Shown: one piece after another, positions 33,739 to 43,573 of the stretch
Layout of the letters: every line of letters begins with the position of its first letter
Position numbering within the stretch: the stretch's first letter is position 1
From: Bacteroidota bacterium
Lineage (GTDB): Bacteria; Bacteroidota; Bacteroidia; NS11-12g; UBA9320
Assembly: GCA_002746305.1 (NCBI GenBank)
Contig: NVWV01000002.1
Span: 107,737 to 171,736 of the forward strand
Reading direction: 5' to 3'
DNA: 64,000 bases
Program-made: the position numbers and the translations under genes
The notes under the pieces: model-generated
Told to the model about the DNA's origin: nothing
What the model saw: the letters and a program-made list of their open reading frames with translations, nothing else
The model's database searches: none

Positions 33739-35788
33739 AACTATTCTTATACCTGTACTTTTAGTTGGAATGTTGAGACTCACCTTTGGTCAGGTGCCTG
33801 CAAAGAAGTATAGATGGAAAAATTTGGGTCCCTTTGTGACATCCAAAAGCAATACAGATAAGGGAAGATGGACTGCAGTAGGGCAGGGGTGGATTGAAGA
33901 CTTTATTATATCAGATGACGGATGGTATGCTGGCAGTATTACTGGAGGTCTATATAAAAGTAATAGTCAAGGACGTAAATGGAAGAAAGTAGATACTGAC
34001 ACGCTTCAGATGGGAACTTTGTGCCTACTCAAAGTAGACAAGACTATTTACCGAGGCACAGGACTCACTCATTACAATGATAAGTTTGGTGTTGGTTTAT
34101 TGAAATCTGATGATGGTGGTAAGAGTTGGATTGAGACAGGCTTAAAGTTCAACAAACATGAGAAACGCCCTTTGTGGGATGTAACTATTTCAAAAGTGGA
34201 CAAAACAATGGCTGCTTGTACTCCCAATGAAGTATTTGTAAGTCATGATAATTCTGAAACTTGGGAAAATGTATACTCAGGGAAAAAGGAAGAGTTTAAA
34301 ACTGTTCTCTTTGATTATTCGATAAAGAATACACTTTGGGCAGTAGGTAATAAACTTCTAGTAAGCAAAAATAACGGTCAAGACTGGGAGGATTATACTC
34401 CGAAGCTTAGTATTCGATTAGTAGATAATATTCAGAGTGCATTACCAAGAATAGCAATCTGTCAAGATCCCAATAACGCTTCTCGATATCTTGTCTTTTA
34501 TGGGTTCAAAAATAGAGGTTACGTTGATGAAAGCTTGGACGGTGGTGAAACATGGCTTCGGCTTAGTAAAAACAGTAATGTATCAAGGGCAGATGCTCAT
34601 CATACCGAAATTAGTATAGCACCGGACAATTCAGACTATGTTCTTCTAGGAACCTACAGAGCTTATCTGAGTAGTGATGGAGGTAAACGGTTTGAAGTGG
34701 TAAGCTTTCCTTCATACTTGAAAGAGAGATTTGTTCATGATGATATAAGGGAAGTTGATTTCAAGTCAACCAAGGAAATTTACCTAGCCACAGATGGAGG
34801 TGTTTTTGTTTCAAAAGATACGGCTAGATCCTGGCAAAATGTAAGTGGAAAAGGCTTGACAGCCACTCAAATCTATGGACTATCGGTACAAACAGATCAG
34901 ACTATATTAATAGGGTGTCAAGACATGAGTTACTTTACGTATAAAAAAAGAAAATGGACTCATTTAGGCAATTATTATGGAGATGGTGGAGATGCCATTG
35001 AAACTTCTACAGGTACACATATACTTTTGGGTGGAAGAATGAAGCTCATAGACTTAGATAAGGGATTAGGCTCCAAAGGAAGTCATCCAAGAAGAACTCG
35101 ATCAAATCCATTCGTAGCCAAGTTTCATTACTACCCAAATTCTAAAGATTCGTTCTATTATATAGGCAATGACTGCTGGTTTTTCGACTCAAAAAAGTGG
35201 ATCAATTTAACCCAAAGTCTGGATGGTAAAAAGGAACTGGTTAGTGGGTTTGATATTAATATATCCAATCCAAAACAACTTTTTATGTCCTTTAATTCAC
35301 CAACATGGAGCTCAAAAAAACTTAAGGGTAAGTTTTATAAATCGGATGATGGAGGAACTACTTGGAGTGATTATACATCCAAGCTACCCATTCTAGCGTG
35401 GCATCATATTACTGGCATTACAACCAACTCACAGAATCCTGATGAGGTATATGTAAGCTTAGGAAAGATGGATAGTGATCAGTTAAACAAGGTTTATAAA
35501 AGTTTGGATGGAGGTCACACATGGGAAAACTACTCGACAGGAATACCACCTTATGAGACTTTTGGCATAAAACATATACCGGGTACTTCGGGTACAATTG
35601 TTTCAAGCATACAAGGGCTATTCTATAGAAACCCAGAAATGTCATCTTGGCAAAAACTAGGAGGTAAGATACCTCCAATTGTCATACGTGATTTTGAACT
35701 AGACTTGGATGAACGAACAATTTATGCGGGAACATATGGCAATGGGCTTTGGAAAATGAAGATTCCAAGGAAGATGCTCAAATACTAG
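33728..35788 (+). CDS. Exported Asp-box (sortilin/VPS10-like) beta-propeller protein
   Basis: The protein has 686 residues with a signal peptide (LTFGQ). The body carries many Asp-box repeats of the S-x-D-x-G-x-x-W type: KSDDGGKSW, ESLDGGETW, YKSDDGGTTW, YKSLDGGHTW, plus SHDNSETW and SKNNGQDW. These mark a large seven- to ten-bladed propeller as in sortilin and xyloglucanase relatives. Catalytic acids for glycosidase activity cannot be assigned by eye. No C-terminal sorting domain is visible, so it is probably periplasmic or exported by another route. Its stop overlaps that of the convergent gene in a shared CTAG. Confidence 0.8.
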   Translation: MSFRTILIPVLLVGMLRLTFGQVPAKKYRWKNLGPFVTSKSNTDKGRWTAVGQGWIEDFIISDDGWYAGSITGGLYKSNSQGRKWKKVDTDTLQMGTLCLLKVDKTIYRGTGLTHYNDKFGVGLLKSDDGGKSWIETGLKFNKHEKRPLWDVTISKVDKTMAACTPNEVFVSHDNSETWENVYSGKKEEFKTVLFDYSIKNTLWAVGNKLLVSKNNGQDWEDYTPKLSIRLVDNIQSALPRIAICQDPNNASRYLVFYGFKNRGYVDESLDGGETWLRLSKNSNVSRADAHHTEISIAPDNSDYVLLGTYRAYLSSDGGKRFEVVSFPSYLKERFVHDDIREVDFKSTKEIYLATDGGVFVSKDTARSWQNVSGKGLTATQIYGLSVQTDQTILIGCQDMSYFTYKKRKWTHLGNYYGDGGDAIETSTGTHILLGGRMKLIDLDKGLGSKGSHPRRTRSNPFVAKFHYYPNSKDSFYYIGNDCWFFDSKKWINLTQSLDGKKELVSGFDINISNPKQLFMSFNSPTWSSKKLKGKFYKSDDGGTTWSDYTSKLPILAWHHITGITTNSQNPDEVYVSLGKMDSDQLNKVYKSLDGGHTWENYSTGIPPYETFGIKHIPGTSGTIVSSIQGLFYRNPEMSSWQKLGGKIPPIVIRDFELDLDERTIYAGTYGNGLWKMKIPRKMLKY

Positions 35789-37452
35789 TTCTCAGGACGC
35801 AGTATCCAGACGTCATTTTTTAGTTTTCTAGCCTCATTAAATAAAGACAAAACTTGATCCTCGTCTTTACCACCATAAAATCCAATCCTGTACAAACCAT
35901 TATCATATTCAAGTATTTCTGCACCTGAAAATGAACTAATCCATTCGTTCCAGTAGTCGTAAGCCTGAGCATAGTTGTAAGTTGAACCAATTATAATGTA
36001 ATACAATCCTCTATCAGGCTGAGTAGAACTTGATTCTCTTTCAAATAAAGTGTCAGGAATAATGGTTTCTGTAACTTCAGTGGCAGATGTATCATTTGAA
36101 TACACTATTATTTCAACTTCCTTGATTATTTCAATTGGCTTTATTTTTATTAAACGAATAGTCACGGACTGATCAGATGTCGCATCAAAGCTTGATGTTT
36201 CATATCCATCGGCCATCACAATCCCACTAATGTTGGATGTAACTTGTCCTGATTTGTGTATAAACTTGCCTGTAGAACTTGTGGTGCTGTAGTTGCCAAT
36301 GTTATTTTTCGAATTAATCAGAACAAACGCGTTTTGTAATGGATTCCCATTGTCATCAATGACATTGCCGCTAAAAGTACTTGCAACTGCGGGCTTTGAT
36401 AAGCTGTATAGACTAATAACGTCATTGTTTCCTCTTGTTACTAAAAACTGATTTTTTCCATTAGGTACTAACCCTAAATCATTATCTCGTGTGTTAAGAT
36501 CTGTACAATTGGCAAAGATTACATTGAAGTCTCCAAGGTTTTTATATTTAAAAAGATCGTATCCTCCTTTTGAGATGTGCCCATTTGAACTAAGGTATAG
36601 CCAATCATTTGTAACTGTAGGGTTAATCTCATTGCCACTAGAATTAATTTCATTGCCCATATTAATTGGTGGGCTAAATGACTTATCCATAATTGAACTG
36701 ATATAAATATCGTAGCCTCCAAATCCATTGGATCTGTCAGAAGAGAAGTAAAGTGTATTGTTCACCTCATCTATAAAAGGAAATGCATAATTGCCTGGTT
36801 TGTCTGTAAATAGCTTTATTGGTTTTTTCCATTTCCCTTTTTTTTGATAAATAAGATAAAGTGAACTTTGGTTATTATCTATGAGACTGATTACAGCTTT
36901 GGTTTGGTAATCAAAAAAGGCAACTGAACCAATTGGTCTGTCAACCACATCCTGCAAAACTTCTTTTCTATTGCTAAGATTGCCATCACAATCAGTTCCA
37001 TAAGATAAAAGTCTACCTCCTGTAGAGGAATACACTCTTTCATCATACATGGTTGGATTACTAATAGGGAAGTCCGTTTCTAAAAGTCTTGATACATAGG
37101 ATGTTTTAGTTTCTGAAAAAATACTCTCTATTTGTAAAGTAGCATTTTTGTTATCTGAAACTCTTACATATTCCTTGAAAAATTCAAGAGCAAGAGAAGC
37201 CTTATTATCTGCATTTAAAGTATTTGCAAAAAGTAAAAAATCATTTGGCCTAAAATTGCCCTTTTCCAATTCGGAATACAGCATTGCTTCAGCTCGAATG
37301 TAATCACCATTATTATAGTAATTTCTTGCTTTTGCGATGCCAGAGGCCCGCATAGAAATGTTCGTATTCCTAACATTTAGCTCAGGTATTTGTGCAAATG
37401 AAATAGTAGTCAGTGACACAAGACTCAAGAGGAGCAAAAAGTGTTTTTTCAT
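35785..37452 (-). CDS. PD40-propeller protein with C-terminal SPOR-like domain
   Basis: The protein has 555 residues with a signal peptide (ISFAQ). After a helical repeat region (about 35-105) comes a PD40-type propeller with LYFSSDRSNGFGGYDIY and LYLSSNGHISKGGYDLF blades, then a carboxypeptidase-regulatory-like Ig segment (FSGNVIDDNGNPLQNAFVLINS, about 365-430). The last 75 residues (RGLYYIIIGSTYNYAQAYDYW to VWILRPEN) look like a SPOR domain, which binds denuded peptidoglycan. It thus resembles the PorE-like protein of this window with SPOR in place of OmpA. It is a probable periplasmic scaffold; its true role is unknown. Confidence 0.72.
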   Translation of the reverse strand: MKKHFLLLLSLVSLTTISFAQIPELNVRNTNISMRASGIAKARNYYNNGDYIRAEAMLYSELEKGNFRPNDFLLFANTLNADNKASLALEFFKEYVRVSDNKNATLQIESIFSETKTSYVSRLLETDFPISNPTMYDERVYSSTGGRLLSYGTDCDGNLSNRKEVLQDVVDRPIGSVAFFDYQTKAVISLIDNNQSSLYLIYQKKGKWKKPIKLFTDKPGNYAFPFIDEVNNTLYFSSDRSNGFGGYDIYISSIMDKSFSPPINMGNEINSSGNEINPTVTNDWLYLSSNGHISKGGYDLFKYKNLGDFNVIFANCTDLNTRDNDLGLVPNGKNQFLVTRGNNDVISLYSLSKPAVASTFSGNVIDDNGNPLQNAFVLINSKNNIGNYSTTSSTGKFIHKSGQVTSNISGIVMADGYETSSFDATSDQSVTIRLIKIKPIEIIKEVEIIVYSNDTSATEVTETIIPDTLFERESSSTQPDRGLYYIIIGSTYNYAQAYDYWNEWISSFSGAEILEYDNGLYRIGFYGGKDEDQVLSLFNEARKLKNDVWILRPEN

Positions 37453-37485
37453 GTAGGCTGCAAATCTCGCAAAAAAAACTACATC

Positions 37486-38709
37486 CTACTCATTAATTCG
37501 GCTTGCAATAGCCATTGAAATGCTATATCCTGCACTCCAAGCTGCCTGAAAATTAAATCCACCAGTAATAGCATCTATGTTTAATACTTCTCCCGCAGCA
37601 TACAAATTAGTAAAACCATCCAACTCGAATGTCTCCACACTTATTTTATCTAAGGAAATTCCTCCAGCAGTAACAAATTCTTCTTTGAATGTACTCTTTC
37701 CTTTTATTGGTGCATCATATGCACATAATACTGTCAATAGTCTTTCTATCCCTTTTTTTCCAATTTCTGACCAGTTTGTAAACTCCCTAAAATTAGCTTC
37801 AGAAAAGAGACTTTGCCATAGTCTTTTTGGTAGTCCATGATCTCTCCAAGAATATACTTTATCCTTTGGTCTTTCCGTAACAAATGAAGCGAAGGTTTTC
37901 CTTAGTTCAGCAATTTCATAGCTGTTCCAATTTATCAGCAAATTAAACGTATAGTCCATACGGGATAAATCTCGTGCATACCAAGCACTCAATTTAAGAA
38001 TTGACGGAGCACTGTACCCCCAATGAGTTATAAGTAATGGGCCAAAATCCTTACTTGTATTTATTTGGCGTATCCTAGTAGTGGCGTTGGGAACGCTAAC
38101 ACCTGCCAATGAAACCTGGTGATGCTGCTTTGCATTGAATGTAAATAATGATGGGATAGGAGGGATGATGTCAATTTTTTGAGCTACGAGCAGTTTATAG
38201 ATACTTGGACTACTACCTGTGGCAAGCACTAAAAAATCGGCTTCTTCCTGTGTTTCTTTAAAAGTCAACTTCCATTTACTTCCAGATTTAGAAAAATCCA
38301 ACAACCGAGTATTTTTAGTGACTTTTACTCCATTTTCCTTCGCGGCCATTACTAAACAGTCATAGATAGATTGAGAGCTATTACTTGCCGGGAATACTCG
38401 TCCATCTTCTTCAGTCTTCAAGGCTACTCCACGAGATGTAAACCAGTCTTGGGTATCGTTACTTGAGAATTTTTCAAAAACAGGTCTCAGAAAATCATTA
38501 CCTCTTGGATAATTTTTAATCAGCTCCGTGGGTTCAGATATAGTATTGGTAAGATTGCATCTTCCACCACCAGAAACCAATACCTTAACCAGAAGTTTAT
38601 TACTTGCCTCGTATATTGTGATTTCTACATTCTCCGTTCGTTCTGCTATGTTTATAGCGGTGAAGAATCCAGCGGCTCCTCCACCTATAATAGCTACTTT
38701 ATAACCCAT
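37486..38709 (-). CDS. HI0933/BaiN-like FAD-dependent oxidoreductase
   Basis: The protein has 407 residues. The FAD-binding dinucleotide motif is at the N-terminus (VAIIGGGAAGFFTAINIAE), followed by LLVKVLVSGGGRCNLTNT, the signature of the HI0933/YhiN family, and a C-terminal GEVLNIDAITGGFNFQAAWSAGY that contacts flavin. Members are annotated as aminoacetone oxidase-like or bile-acid reductase (BaiN); the substrate is unknown. It starts two bases after the hydrolase gene stop, so the two are in one transcript with the cyclophilin gene. Confidence 0.85.
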   Translation of the reverse strand: MGYKVAIIGGGAAGFFTAINIAERTENVEITIYEASNKLLVKVLVSGGGRCNLTNTISEPTELIKNYPRGNDFLRPVFEKFSSNDTQDWFTSRGVALKTEEDGRVFPASNSSQSIYDCLVMAAKENGVKVTKNTRLLDFSKSGSKWKLTFKETQEEADFLVLATGSSPSIYKLLVAQKIDIIPPIPSLFTFNAKQHHQVSLAGVSVPNATTRIRQINTSKDFGPLLITHWGYSAPSILKLSAWYARDLSRMDYTFNLLINWNSYEIAELRKTFASFVTERPKDKVYSWRDHGLPKRLWQSLFSEANFREFTNWSEIGKKGIERLLTVLCAYDAPIKGKSTFKEEFVTAGGISLDKISVETFELDGFTNLYAAGEVLNIDAITGGFNFQAAWSAGYSISMAIASRINE

Positions 38710-38711
38710 GC

Positions 38712-39560
38712 CTACATTTGAAAAAACTCAATGGTCTCCGTTATTACTTCCGCAAAAACTTTTGGAATCTTTCGTTCTGTCAATGGATGTTTCGTATTGA
38801 AGGTATGATCTGAATTTTCTATTTCAACTAAAATACTGTGATGTACTTCATCGTAAATAATATGAGAATCACCAATAGGCACGACAGCGTCATCATTTCC
38901 GTGGATAATCAAAAGTGGACACTCTAAATTTTCTAGACTACCACTTATATTAAGGAGTTTAGCATTTTGAGCGTAAGCATTTACAAACTGAAAATAGATC
39001 GGCATCTCTTGATTTGTTCGACCATTTTTGATATAATGAACACCATCCTCTTTCCATGCATTTACTTCCTTCATCTCCAAATATCTTTCCAAATCGGATA
39101 CACTGGCCCATGTTGAGCATTTTGTGATTCGTTTGTCATTGCTAGATCTAAGTAATGCAATACCTCCTCCTCGGCTATGTCCAATTAGATGTATGTCACC
39201 ATTCCAGTTGAACTCAAATGTTTCTGCCTTTTTTTCAATGAAGTCAATGACAAGTCCTAAATCATCATATTCAATCTTAAAATTATTGTTTCCAAAAGCC
39301 TCTAAGTCGGTAAACTCAGTTAGCTTTTCGGGACTAGTTCCATTGTGTGAAAAATTAAATTTAAAAAAAGGTAATTTTTTCACAGCAAATATTTCTGCAG
39401 CAAGAGGCCATGCTCCCCAATCTTTGAAGCCCTTAAATCCATGAGCAAATATCACGATAGGCATAGACTCTGTACTTTGAATGTAGGAAAGGTCAGCTGT
39501 AATAAGCTTACCACTGGACCCCTTAAACTTAAAGCTCTTATTGTTAACTGTATTTTTCAC
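38712..39560 (-). CDS. Alpha/beta hydrolase, cytoplasmic
   Basis: The protein has 282 residues and no signal peptide. The nucleophile elbow is GHSRGG, preceded by the oxyanion region VIFAHGFKGFKDWG; the acid is in IIHGNDDAVVP and the base in ENSDHTFN. This fits the serine hydrolases of the dienelactone hydrolase / prolyl oligopeptidase-like superfamily, a carboxylesterase being the simplest guess. The start is a GTG sharing a base with the stop of the cyclophilin gene (TAGTG), so translation is coupled. Confidence 0.85.
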   Translation of the reverse strand: MKNTVNNKSFKFKGSSGKLITADLSYIQSTESMPIVIFAHGFKGFKDWGAWPLAAEIFAVKKLPFFKFNFSHNGTSPEKLTEFTDLEAFGNNNFKIEYDDLGLVIDFIEKKAETFEFNWNGDIHLIGHSRGGGIALLRSSNDKRITKCSTWASVSDLERYLEMKEVNAWKEDGVHYIKNGRTNQEMPIYFQFVNAYAQNAKLLNISGSLENLECPLLIIHGNDDAVVPIGDSHIIYDEVHHSILVEIENSDHTFNTKHPLTERKIPKVFAEVITETIEFFQM

Positions 39561-40444
39561 TATTGCATCGATTTGAAGGTTGCATTGGCATCAAATTTAT
39601 TTGCTGCTACACCCACTCGAATGATTTTAATGGTCATATATATCTTTTCTTTAGGTGCATCACCTCTGCTCTTTGGAGCATCACCAATAGCTTTTACTAC
39701 ATCTTGACCTAGAATAACATGACCAAATACATTGTAACTACCATCTAACCATGGTACAGCCTTATGTGTAATAAAAAACTGACTTCCATTGGTATTGGCT
39801 CCTGAATTTGCCATACTAAATATTCCCGGTCTGTTGTGTTTTAGGTCAGGATGAATCTCATTCTTGAATTTGTATCCAGGCCCGCCAGTACCACGACCGT
39901 CAGGATCACCTCCTTGAATCATAAAATTAGGAATTACTCTATGGAAAACTAGACTATCATAAAATGGAGTTCCTTGAGGTCGTGCTTTGTTTTCCAAAGT
40001 TCCTTCTGCTAATCCTACAAAATTGGCCACAGTTAAAGGTGCTTTTTCATACTCAAGTTTGCCTATAATATCTCCCATTGAAGTTTGTATGTATGCGAAG
40101 ATTCCATCTTCCTTAATAACTGGTTTTTTATCCAGTATCTTAACCAAATCATATCGAATAGAGGAACCGTCAGCAGGAACATCTTTTAACTTTGTTTTTG
40201 TTATCTCTAGCTTGTAGAGGAAACCTTGTTTGTGAGTAAATCCATTGATAGGTTCAAATTGATTGGTCCATTCTGTTCCCAATTCTTCACCATCCTGTAT
40301 CTGTAAACATTTCATTGGAGCTACACCAATGCAGTCTACTTTTTCGCTGTTTACCCAAATGGTTGTTGTTTTAGGTTGTTTTCCTTTAAAAATGCTGCAA
40401 GAAGAAAACACGAGCAACACCAATATTAACTTTGTTATTTTCAT
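39560..40444 (-). CDS. Lipoprotein with DUF4377 and cyclophilin-type PPIase domains
   Basis: The lipobox VFSSCS gives Cys16. The first half (about 30-105: WVNSEKVDCIGVAPMKCLQI, WTNQFEPINGFTHKQGFLYKLEI, PADGSSIRYDLVKIL) fits DUF4377, usually found alone or with META/HslJ domains. The second half is a complete cyclophilin: VANFVGLAEGT, FHRVIPNFMIQGGDP, GIFSMANSGANTNGSQFFIT, WLDGSYNVFGHV, with the catalytic Arg in FHRV. It should catalyse prolyl isomerisation at the outer membrane or periplasm. An earlier in-frame ATG lies upstream of the -7 box, so MKITKLILV is the start. Confidence 0.88.
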   Translation of the reverse strand: MKITKLILVLLVFSSCSIFKGKQPKTTTIWVNSEKVDCIGVAPMKCLQIQDGEELGTEWTNQFEPINGFTHKQGFLYKLEITKTKLKDVPADGSSIRYDLVKILDKKPVIKEDGIFAYIQTSMGDIIGKLEYEKAPLTVANFVGLAEGTLENKARPQGTPFYDSLVFHRVIPNFMIQGGDPDGRGTGGPGYKFKNEIHPDLKHNRPGIFSMANSGANTNGSQFFITHKAVPWLDGSYNVFGHVILGQDVVKAIGDAPKSRGDAPKEKIYMTIKIIRVGVAANKFDANATFKSMQ

Positions 40445-40449
40445 TGGGG

Positions 40450-40457
40450 CAAATTTA
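40450..40457 (-). promoter_or_regulatory. -7 promoter element (TAAATTTG) 5 nt from the start codon
   Basis: Read leftward this is a perfect TAnnTTTG match with five bases before the ATG of the cyclophilin lipoprotein, predicting a leaderless or near-leaderless message. Confidence 0.5.
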
Positions 40458-40671
40458 AAAATCATAAATACAATGATGTTACTATTGATGGAGTTTTATT
40501 GACAAAAAATAAGGTCTATTGTGAATTTGTACTTAAAGTATTCATAACTAAGTATCATAGAACTAAAAACTACAGTGTTTTTCTTACCGTTTATGTGTGT
40601 TACCCCTTAAAGTTATAATTGCTTTTAATAAGTGATAATCCTTTACATTTTAGTAAAGTTGCAGTCTCGTT

Positions 40672-42267
40672 ATGAGTTTAGAAACCGAAATAGAAAAACG
40701 AAAAACCTTTGGTATCATTTCTCACCCAGATGCAGGAAAAACAACACTTACTGAAAAATTACTTCTTTTTGGTGGTGCAATTCAAACTGCTGGTGCAGTA
40801 AAGAGTAACAAAATCAAGAAGACCGCAACTTCTGACTTTATGGAAATTGAGAAGCAACGTGGAATCTCGGTTGCTACATCAGTTATGAGTTTTGAGTACA
40901 AGGGTAAAAAAATTAATATTCTTGATACTCCCGGTCACAAGGACTTTGCTGAAGACACTTACCGAACACTTACTGCTGTAGATAGTGTAATACTAGTAGT
41001 TGATGCAGCAAAGGGGGTAGAGGCTCAAACACGTAGACTTATGGAGGTCTGTCGTATGCGGAACACTCCTGTTATGATTTTTGTCAATAAAATGGATAGA
41101 GAAGGGCAAGATCCCTTTGATATTTTGGAGGAATTGGAAAATGAACTTCAAATAAGTACTAGACCATTAAGCTGGCCCATAAATATGGGGCGTAGATTCA
41201 AAGGGGTATATCTACTACACGACAATTCACTGAATCTATTCGAAGCGGATAAAACAAAGAAAGCTTCGGATTATGTGAACATTGAAAACCTTGAAGACAG
41301 GCGTCTTGAAGAAATAATTGGCAAGGATGATGCCAAACAGCTCCGAGATGATGTAGAATTGATTAATGGAGTTTTTGAGCCCTTTGATAAAGAGCTATAT
41401 GAGGAAGGTTTATTGGCACCCGTGTTCTTTGGTTCTGCTTTAAATAACTTTGGTATTCAAGAAATGCTAGACACCTTTGTTGAAATTGCACCAAGTCCTA
41501 AACCCAGAGAAACCGATATTAGAGCAGTAGATCCAGGGGAGAAAAAGATGACTGGTTTCATTTTTAAAATACATGCTAACCTAGATCCAAAACATAGAGA
41601 TAGAATAGCCTTCTTAAGAGTTTGTTCTGGAACCTTTGAGCGAAACAAGTTCTATATTCACCCTAGAACAGATAAAAAGATGCGATTCAGTAATCCATAT
41701 ACTTTCCTCGCAGATAGTAAGGAAGTAACACAGTACGCCTACCCAGGTGATGTTGTAGGTTTATATGATACAGGGAACTTTAAAATAGGAGATGGCTTGA
41801 CAGAAGGGGAAAAACTGAATTTTAAAGGTATTCCAAGCTTTAGTCCAGAGCTTTTCAGAGAAGTTGTCAATATGGACCCAATGAAAAGCAAGCAACTGGA
41901 GAAAGGTATAAATCAACTTACAGATGAGGGAGTTGCTCAATTGTTCACACAACAACCTGGTAATAGAAAGATTATTGGTGTAGTGGGTGAGCTTCAGTTT
42001 GAGGTGATTCAATATCGCTTAGAACACGAATACAATGCAAAAGCAAGATTCGATCCGGTAAACTACCATAAGGCATGTTGGATGACTGGTGACGAGATAA
42101 AGATTGCAGAATTCATTAAGTATAAACCACAAGATATTGTAAGAGATAAAGACGATAACCTTGTTTTTCTTGCTCAAACAGCCTATGTCTTACAGATGGC
42201 TAAATCTAATAATCCCGACATAGAATTTCACGAGACTAGTGAATTTAAGTTAGATAGTGAGTCATAA
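40672..42267 (+). CDS. prfC: Peptide chain release factor 3
   Basis: The protein has 531 residues. G1 is [14 protein letters not shown] (about residues 17-30), switch [16 protein letters not shown], and [10 protein letters not shown] gives guanine specificity; the RF3-specific region [15 protein letters not shown] to [18 protein letters not shown] and the domain with [20 protein letters not shown] follow. This GTPase releases RF1/RF2 from the ribosome after peptide release. The upstream region is AT-rich with only an imperfect -7 box (TAAAGTTG). Full length and intact. Confidence 0.95.
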   Translation: MSLETEIEKRKTFGIISHPDAGKTTLTEKLLLFGGAIQTAGAVKSNKIKKTATSDFMEIEKQRGISVATSVMSFEYKGKKINILDTPGHKDFAEDTYRTLTAVDSVILVVDAAKGVEAQTRRLMEVCRMRNTPVMIFVNKMDREGQDPFDILEELENELQISTRPLSWPINMGRRFKGVYLLHDNSLNLFEADKTKKASDYVNIENLEDRRLEEIIGKDDAKQLRDDVELINGVFEPFDKELYEEGLLAPVFFGSALNNFGIQEMLDTFVEIAPSPKPRETDIRAVDPGEKKMTGFIFKIHANLDPKHRDRIAFLRVCSGTFERNKFYIHPRTDKKMRFSNPYTFLADSKEVTQYAYPGDVVGLYDTGNFKIGDGLTEGEKLNFKGIPSFSPELFREVVNMDPMKSKQLEKGINQLTDEGVAQLFTQQPGNRKIIGVVGELQFEVIQYRLEHEYNAKARFDPVNYHKACWMTGDEIKIAEFIKYKPQDIVRDKDDNLVFLAQTAYVLQMAKSNNPDIEFHETSEFKLDSES

Positions 42268-42299
42268 AAATCAGACATAATGAGCTCATAAAATTTGAT

Positions 42300-42307
42300 T
42301 ATTTTTG
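42300..42307 (+). promoter_or_regulatory. -7 promoter element (TATTTTTG) 4 nt from the start codon
   Basis: This perfect TAnnTTTG match has four bases before the ATG of the thioredoxin-fold gene. A 10-bp palindrome ATGAGCTCAT lies just upstream (42280-42289). Confidence 0.45.
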
Positions 42308-42311
42308 GGTC

Positions 42312-43514
42312 ATGTTTAAGAACTTTGTTTTAACGACCTTATCATTTCTACTTTTTACTGTTTCCTATGCACAAGAAGAAGATCACTCTGTTTTTATTCA
42401 AGAGGATTGGAACAAGGCATTGGAGTTAGCCAAGGAAAGCGGTAAACCTATTCTGGTAGATTTCTATACTGAATGGTGTGGATGGTGTAAGGTTATGGAT
42501 AAAAAGACCTTTTCAGTACCGTCTATTTCAGAAAAAATAGCTGCCGATTATATTGCAGTTAGACTGGATGCAGAAAGAGGTATTGGCAAAATGGTTGCAG
42601 CTAAATATCGGGTTTCATCTTATCCTACCATAGGGTACTTTACCAGTGAGGGCAAACTAATGGGGAAGATTTCGGGCTATATAACGGCTGATAAATTTCC
42701 AGATATGATTGACTCCATGGCCAAGTACAATGTTTTGGGTAGTGATCGGTTTCCTGCAATAGGGGATGAGCTTGAACCTGGATTTCCTGAGTTTTATTAC
42801 AACTCTTTTTCTCCAAACGGGGAGCGTACTTCTCCTAAGGCAGATGAGTTAGAAAAATGGTACAGTGAAAACCCCAAATGGGATACAGAAGTATATTTTT
42901 CTATCTTCTTTAAGTTTTACTGGCAGTCTTCTGATAAAATTAAAAGTGAATTTATGTCGAATAGAGCCAGATATACAGAGATGTTTGGGAAGCAAGAAGT
43001 AAGTGCCGTAATGAACCGTTTAATAAGTTCTAGATTTTATAAAACGGTTAAAAGTAAAGATCGTAAGGCTTTTGATCAGCTTTTAGCAGAACTTCCTAAT
43101 TATATAGATGATCCATTAGAGGTAAAGGAGATGGGTAATAACTTAAAACTATCCTTTTATAACTCAACAAAAGACTTTAAGAAGCTAACTAAGGAAATAA
43201 ATGATATGTACGTTAGAGGTGTGCCTCCCAATGAAGGAAGTATTAATACCTATGCTTGGAACATGTACGAGCACTGTGATAATAATAAGTGTTTATCTTC
43301 TGCACTTGTATGGATGAAGAAGGTAGTGGAAAAGGAATCTAACTACGCTTATGAGGATACGTATGCAGCTATTGCTTATAAACTGGACAAATATGACATA
43401 GCTAAAGAGTATGCAGAAAAAGCCATTGCAACAGGAAAGACCAACGAAGAGGATGTAAAGGCTACAGAAGAGCTTTTGGCAAACATTAATAAAGCTATTG
43501 CTGCAAAGGAATAG
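42312..43514 (+). CDS. Exported thioredoxin-fold protein (CGWC)
   Basis: The signal peptide ends near SYAQ (residue 21). A thioredoxin domain of the DsbD-C/thioredoxin_7 kind follows (about 30-135), with active-site C56-G-W-C59 in DFYTEWCGWCKVMD and the cis-Pro in VSSYPTIGYF. The remaining 260 residues are helical, probably TPR-like near the end (YDIAKEYAEKAIATGKTNEED). It should reduce or exchange disulfides in the periplasm; the partner is unknown. Confidence 0.88.
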   Translation: MFKNFVLTTLSFLLFTVSYAQEEDHSVFIQEDWNKALELAKESGKPILVDFYTEWCGWCKVMDKKTFSVPSISEKIAADYIAVRLDAERGIGKMVAAKYRVSSYPTIGYFTSEGKLMGKISGYITADKFPDMIDSMAKYNVLGSDRFPAIGDELEPGFPEFYYNSFSPNGERTSPKADELEKWYSENPKWDTEVYFSIFFKFYWQSSDKIKSEFMSNRARYTEMFGKQEVSAVMNRLISSRFYKTVKSKDRKAFDQLLAELPNYIDDPLEVKEMGNNLKLSFYNSTKDFKKLTKEINDMYVRGVPPNEGSINTYAWNMYEHCDNNKCLSSALVWMKKVVEKESNYAYEDTYAAIAYKLDKYDIAKEYAEKAIATGKTNEEDVKATEELLANINKAIAAKE

Positions 43515-43573
43515 TAATCGTTAGGATGAGTGACAATCTCCTGTAACAAAGGGCCTATAAACAATACAAAATA

